Source of the DNA: Lentisphaerota bacterium
GTDB lineage: Bacteria > Verrucomicrobiota > Lentisphaeria > Victivallales > Victivallaceae
Assembly: GCA_015061625.1 (NCBI GenBank)
Contig: SUWG01000003.1
Location: 1 to 64,000, forward strand
DNA: 64,000 bases
Reading direction: 5' to 3'
Below the pieces are notes generated by a model. That model was given only the letters and a program-made list of their open reading frames with translations. It searched no databases and was not told the origin of the DNA. Below are positions 60,510 to 64,000 of this stretch, in pieces; positions within the stretch are counted from its first letter, which is position 1; the number at the start of each line of letters is the position of its first letter. The position numbers and the translations under genes are program-made.

Positions 60510-62807
60510 ATGTTTGTGGAAAACGAAAATTTCAAATATTACGCATTCATCAGTTATTCACGCAGCAATTCTGACGTGGTGGCATATCTGCACCGCAAAC
60601 TGGAACACTTCCGCATACCCCGGAAACTGTTGAAAAATGCTGAACGTTACGGTGCCGGGGGCCGTTTTCTGCGGCCGATTTTCCGTGACCGCCGGGATCT
60701 GGTCAATTCGGCGGGCAATTTCACCGAAGACATCAGAAATGCGCTGGAGCAATCCCGGTATCTGATCGTGCTTTGTTCACCGGAAGCGGCCAAATCGCAG
60801 TGGGTCAACAAGGAAGTGGAGTATTTTCTGGAAACTCACGGACAGGATTTTTCGCTGATCGTGCCGGTGATCCTCAATGGCACTCCCGGATGTGCCGGAG
60901 AAGATGAGTGTCTGCCTGTATCTTTGCTTGATCCCCGGATCACGCTGCGCAATCTGCCCTGTATGAAAGCCGATCCGGGTGAACCGGAAAAAAGCGGTTG
61001 GGAAAACGGCATTATTCAGGCCTTGAGTTACCTTCTTAAAGTCCGCCGGGAAAATATCCGGGCGGCGGTGGATGCGGAAAAGGTGCGTCTTTTCCGGATT
61101 TATGCGGTCATTGGCGGGGTGGCGGCACTTTTATTTTCCGGATTGACGGCGTGGGCGTTGTATGCCCAGTATCAGGCGGAATCTGCCCGTATTGTTGCTG
61201 AAACTGCCAGAGAGGAAGCGGAAACTGCCAGAGAAGAGGCTGAAACTGCCAGAGAGGAAGCTGAAACTGCCAGAGAGGAAGCTGAAACCGCCAAAGAGGA
61301 AGCGGAAACCGCCAAAGCAGAGGTATTGTCTGCGGAAGCAAAAGTAATGGATGCCGAAAATGAAACGGCCGTTGCCAGAACTGAAGTTATTGAACAGAGT
61401 AAGATCGCTTCATGGAGTATGTCATTTTTACACCGGATATTTTACGATGCCGGAGCGGATGAGCAGTATGATGCCGATACCCTCAGCAGTGACGGGGTGA
61501 AAGAGCGGATCGTGGATGCGATCAGTCAATCTGCGGGGGTTTCAAATTTGAATTTAGAGTGGAAAGATCAGGTTAATGTATATACTGATTTCGCTTTGAT
61601 GTTGAGCAGTTTCGGCGTTTTGGACAAGGCGCATGATTTCATTGAACAAGCTTGTAGGTTGTGTCAGGAAAATGCCCCGGATTCGCCGGAATTTTTGAAC
61701 TGCAGAAAATGGCTTGCGGTTATCAAGTGGCGCAGAGGTGAAACCGGTGAGGCATTGGCTATTCTGTTGGATACATTATCCGGGTGGAATCAGTTGAATC
61801 AGGATGGGGCGCATAACAACGAGATCATGCGGTTGAATAACCTTATCGGTTACGTTTATTTTGACCAGCGTGAATTTGAGAATGCACTCACATATCACCG
61901 GGCAGCATTGGCGTTGGCCGTTGCCGGTGAGAAAAAAGAGATTGCCGCCAGAACCAAAATTGCCATTGGTAATGCGCTTACCGGAAGCAAGAAGTACGAG
62001 GAGGCACTGGATAGTCTGAATGGGGCATTGGAACTTTTTAAGGAGTTGTACGGGGCAGAAGAGGCAGAAGAGGCAAGACCGTTGATTTTTGCGCGGATAT
62101 ATGCCTGTATGGCCAATGTGTATACCAGTTGCAATCAGACCGAAGAGGCCTACAGGTATGCGGAAAAGGCTTTGAGACTCCGGCAGGTTCACCTGGGCAA
62201 AGACAGTTTGGTGACGGCGACCAGTCTGGTGCAGTTCGGGTATATTCTTATGGTGACGCGCGGTGATTATGCAGCGGCGTTGGATTATGTGGAACAGGCG
62301 TTGCATACCCGTATCCGGCATTTCGGCGAAAACAGCCGGGCAGTGGCGAATTGTTACCGGATTCGGGGGGAGATCTATTTGAAAAAACGGGAATACCATC
62401 TGGCGGCAGAAGCCTTTCAAAAAGCGTTGGAAATATACAGGAGTATCCATAAGGATAAGGAGCATCCGGAGATTGATCAGTGTGAGTCAAAATATGAAAA
62501 TGCGGTGACTTTGAGCGGCACTGCCGGTGGCATGGGGATGGAAAATATCCCGTCGGTATCAGGCAGTTCCGGCAGTTCTCAAGGAGGAATTTCCGAATCC
62601 ACTTCTGTCAGCGCTCCGGAAACCACTTCAGAAACCACTTCGGAAACCACTTCGGAAACCACTTCGGAAACCACTTCGGAAACCACTTCGGAAACCACTT
62701 CGGAAACCACTCCGGAAACTTCTCCTGAAACCATGCCTGAAACCACGCCTGAAACCACGCCTGAAACCACGCCTGAAACCACGCCTGAAACCACTCCGGG
62801 AACTTGA
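60510..62807 (+). CDS. TIR-transmembrane-coiled-coil-TPR protein with repetitive tail
   Basis: 765 aa from the ATG at 60510 (GGGGGA 7 bases upstream). Residues 9-150 are a TIR domain: YYAFISYSRSNSDVVAYL, then CSPEAAKSQWVNKEVEYF, where Glu102 in WxxxE is the putative NADase residue. A transmembrane helix lies at about 196-218. Six perfect heptads (AETAREE type) then give a coiled coil (about 230-271), followed by TPR-like helices (YVFDQREFENALTYH, KKYEEALDSLNGALEL, and more) to about 680. The last 60 residues are ETTS/ETTP tetrapeptides. Possible cell-death or stress-sensing effector, or a signalling protein. It lacks neighbours that would place it in a known defence system. Confidence 0.85.
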   Translation: MFVENENFKYYAFISYSRSNSDVVAYLHRKLEHFRIPRKLLKNAERYGAGGRFLRPIFRDRRDLVNSAGNFTEDIRNALEQSRYLIVLCSPEAAKSQWVNKEVEYFLETHGQDFSLIVPVILNGTPGCAGEDECLPVSLLDPRITLRNLPCMKADPGEPEKSGWENGIIQALSYLLKVRRENIRAAVDAEKVRLFRIYAVIGGVAALLFSGLTAWALYAQYQAESARIVAETAREEAETAREEAETAREEAETAREEAETAKEEAETAKAEVLSAEAKVMDAENETAVARTEVIEQSKIASWSMSFLHRIFYDAGADEQYDADTLSSDGVKERIVDAISQSAGVSNLNLEWKDQVNVYTDFALMLSSFGVLDKAHDFIEQACRLCQENAPDSPEFLNCRKWLAVIKWRRGETGEALAILLDTLSGWNQLNQDGAHNNEIMRLNNLIGYVYFDQREFENALTYHRAALALAVAGEKKEIAARTKIAIGNALTGSKKYEEALDSLNGALELFKELYGAEEAEEARPLIFARIYACMANVYTSCNQTEEAYRYAEKALRLRQVHLGKDSLVTATSLVQFGYILMVTRGDYAAALDYVEQALHTRIRHFGENSRAVANCYRIRGEIYLKKREYHLAAEAFQKALEIYRSIHKDKEHPEIDQCESKYENAVTLSGTAGGMGMENIPSVSGSSGSSQGGISESTSVSAPETTSETTSETTSETTSETTSETTSETTSETTPETSPETMPETTPETTPETTPETTPETTPGT
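61197..61322 (+). repeat. Six tandem 21-bp repeats (coiled-coil heptads)
   Basis: Six 21-base units, mostly GCTGAAACTGCCAGAGAGG with few changes, each encoding an AETA(R/K)EE heptad. Unit number can change without altering the frame. Confidence 0.93.
62619..62798 (+). repeat. Fifteen tandem 12-bp repeats (ETTS/ETTP tail)
   Basis: 180 bases of a 12-base repeat: seven ETTS units (GAAACCACTTCG), then ETTP, ETSP, ETMP and five ETTP units (GAAACCACGCCT). The nearly identical units point to recent slippage or unequal crossover. Confidence 0.95.
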
Positions 62808-62946
62808 AAAACAGTAAAAATATACTTTTTTTTGAGATTTACAATTTTTTGTCATTAGCAATACAATTTTTATCCATCCGCAAAACGCATTTGTGGTGTA
62901 TACTTAATGCAGAAACAACATCAACCATAAAAATAAGAGGGAAAGT

Positions 62947-64000
62947 ATGACAAAACTCCACCATGGTGGAGTAAGGCAGTACTGCCTTACTCTCAAAAGA
63001 TGCTTCACCGCATTGTTTCTGACCGTCTTTCTGGCGGCGGGTATTCCATTTACCCTTAAAGGTGAAACTCCGTTATTCAAGAACGGAAACTTTGCGGAAA
63101 AAAGTTCCCGCGGTCTGCCGCTTTTCTGGCGGGTCCGGGCCAAGGATGTGAGCAACATCCAAATCTTTGAAACTGACAAGGGCAATGCGGTGCGGATGTG
63201 TCCGCAGGCCGGGGAAATGATGTTCCTCATCCAGTATCCCCAGTTTCAGCAGCGCGGCGTGCGTTACAAGGTGACTTATGAGGTGCGCAGTGCCAAAAAT
63301 ACTCCGCACCGGGTCTATCTGGAGTGGCGTGATGAATTCGGCAAGCTCAAATGCAATGACGGTTCATGGAGCATGACCACTGACCAGTGGCAGGAGCAGA
63401 GTTTTATTTTTCTGCTGCCGGAAAAATCCACCGGCGGTTATCTGGTTTTGAGTCCGGAAGCCGGCGGCGAAGTCGAATTCCGCAATATCCGCTTTGAACT
63501 TACCGATGATACCAACTTGCTGAAAAACCCGAATTTCTTTTTCCGCGGTTCCAATGGCAAATTCAAATCCTGGCAGTTGATCGCCGGTGAATCGATCACC
63601 TCTGAAAACGGCATCATGACCCTTACGCCGAAAGGCGATGCGGCGGCGGTGCTTGCCCAGTGGGATATTCTGGTCGTTCCCGGCCGCAGATACAAAATCT
63701 CGGCGGAAGTGCGCGGAAAGAGTGCCGGTCAGTACCGTATTTACACCGAGTGGCGCATTCCCGATCCGGCCAAACCCAACGAAAAGGGCCGTCTTTCCTC
63801 CTACGGCGGTTACTGGCGCAGTGTCGGCACCGAGTGGAAACAGGAAACGTTTTTCGTGACCATTCCGGAAAATGCCCGTGGAGCCTATATGGTCATCGGC
63901 GCGCGCCGTACCGGATTTGTGCAGTTCCGCAATGTCCGTATCGAGGAAGTTGAGCCGGAAGTCATCCCGCAGGAAGCCTCGGTCGGCGGCGGCAGATGGG
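62947..64000 (+). CDS. Exported carbohydrate-binding-like protein, partial at right edge
   Basis: Open from the ATG at 62947 (GAGGG upstream) to the window end with no stop (351 codons), and so absent from the track. Leader MTKLHHGGVRQYCLTLKR comes from a double-hairpin element, then the Sec signal CFTALFLTVFLAAG. Two similar CBM-like sandwich repeats follow: about 45-175 (VYLEWRDEFG, VEFRNIRFEL) and 180-340 (YRIYTEWRIPD, VQFRNVRIEE), each ending in a FRN-[IV]-R strand. Likely the N-terminal binding part of a large secreted or glycosidase protein whose catalytic part lies beyond the window. Confidence 0.75.
   Translation, partial: MTKLHHGGVRQYCLTLKRCFTALFLTVFLAAGIPFTLKGETPLFKNGNFAEKSSRGLPLFWRVRAKDVSNIQIFETDKGNAVRMCPQAGEMMFLIQYPQFQQRGVRYKVTYEVRSAKNTPHRVYLEWRDEFGKLKCNDGSWSMTTDQWQEQSFIFLLPEKSTGGYLVLSPEAGGEVEFRNIRFELTDDTNLLKNPNFFFRGSNGKFKSWQLIAGESITSENGIMTLTPKGDAAAVLAQWDILVVPGRRYKISAEVRGKSAGQYRIYTEWRIPDPAKPNEKGRLSSYGGYWRSVGTEWKQETFFVTIPENARGAYMVIGARRTGFVQFRNVRIEEVEPEVIPQEASVGGGRW
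62955..62992. repeat. 38-base double-hairpin element (copy B)
   Basis: A perfect 18-base palindrome (arms ACTCCACCA / TGGTGGAGT, 62955-62972) overlaps by GAGT a perfect 24-base palindrome (arms GAGTAAGGCAGT / ACTGCCTTACTC, 62969-62992). Same layout as copy A at 39623 with compensating changes in the arms, but placed in front of a non-pilin signal peptide. Confidence 0.9.

Noticed and set aside
62619-62798. CRISPR-like repeat array
   Set aside because: The units are 12 bases, contiguous without spacers, and in frame as ETTS/ETTP in a protein tail.

Overview
The window looks like chromosome from a Lentisphaerota (Victivallis-like) or related PVC-superphylum bacterium. This is inferred from gene content: several DUF1559-type pseudopilins with the [18 protein letters not shown] helix and a C-terminal H-x(9)-DG motif, sialate O-acetylesterase-like enzymes, cupin-AraC regulators, large LamG/DUF6259-like enzymes, and an LpoB/YcfL/COG3014 lipoprotein cassette. 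No rRNA, tRNA, CRISPR array, transposase or phage gene was seen. Promoters are readable: six of the eight sigma70-like sites placed upstream of confident genes' chosen starts have -10 TATATT or a close variant, with 16-17 base spacers.

Layout. 1-11.6 kb: a truncated pseudopilin at the left edge, two AraC regulators, a rhamnulokinase-like FGGY kinase, then a sugar/amino-sugar catabolic group (class III aminotransferase, SDR, DeoR regulator, fucose/arabinose-isomerase-like protein, amidohydrolase, M24 creatinase-like protein, PIG-L deacetylase). 11.7-25.8 kb (minus strand): a possible operon starting with an MFS transporter, then a pseudopilin, two members of an unrecognised family with an IGxGHxEGGxE motif, a LamG/DUF6259-like enzyme, a hypothetical protein, two tandem TIM-barrel glycosidase-like proteins and a GH106-like protein. 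26-32.5 kb (minus strand): O-acetylesterase, GH29 fucosidase, glutamine synthetase, a small secreted PPC-like protein, and a GntR regulator.

32.7-55.1 kb (plus strand): a long unit opened by a consensus TTGACA-17-TATAAT promoter: Gfo/Idh oxidoreductase, sugar isomerase/epimerase, secreted DUF6259-like enzyme, third IGxGHxEGG protein, three pseudopilin-type genes, a giant ThuA/PHP-like secreted protein, GH78 rhamnosidase-like enzyme, a second O-acetylesterase, polysaccharide-deacetylase-like protein, FAD oxidoreductase, DMT transporter and RecD2 helicase. 55.1-60.3 kb (minus strand): two xylose-isomerase-like TIM-barrel proteins flanking the LpoB/YcfL/COG3014/CsgG-like cassette. 60.4-64 kb: a TIR-transmembrane-coiled-coil-TPR protein with a Thr/Ser/Glu/Pro repeat tail, and the start of a secreted carbohydrate-binding-like protein that runs off the right edge.

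Taken together, the window reads as a locus for taking apart an acetylated, deoxysugar-rich (fucose/rhamnose-type) polysaccharide, with exported and apparently non-exported paralogues of the same enzymes. The most unusual signal is a 38-base double-hairpin element, found at four loci, that is translated in frame at the extreme 5' ends of pseudopilin genes and of one other exported protein. It keeps its architecture while its sequence changes. At one locus it is tandemly duplicated with a 34-base period, which frameshifts the gene.
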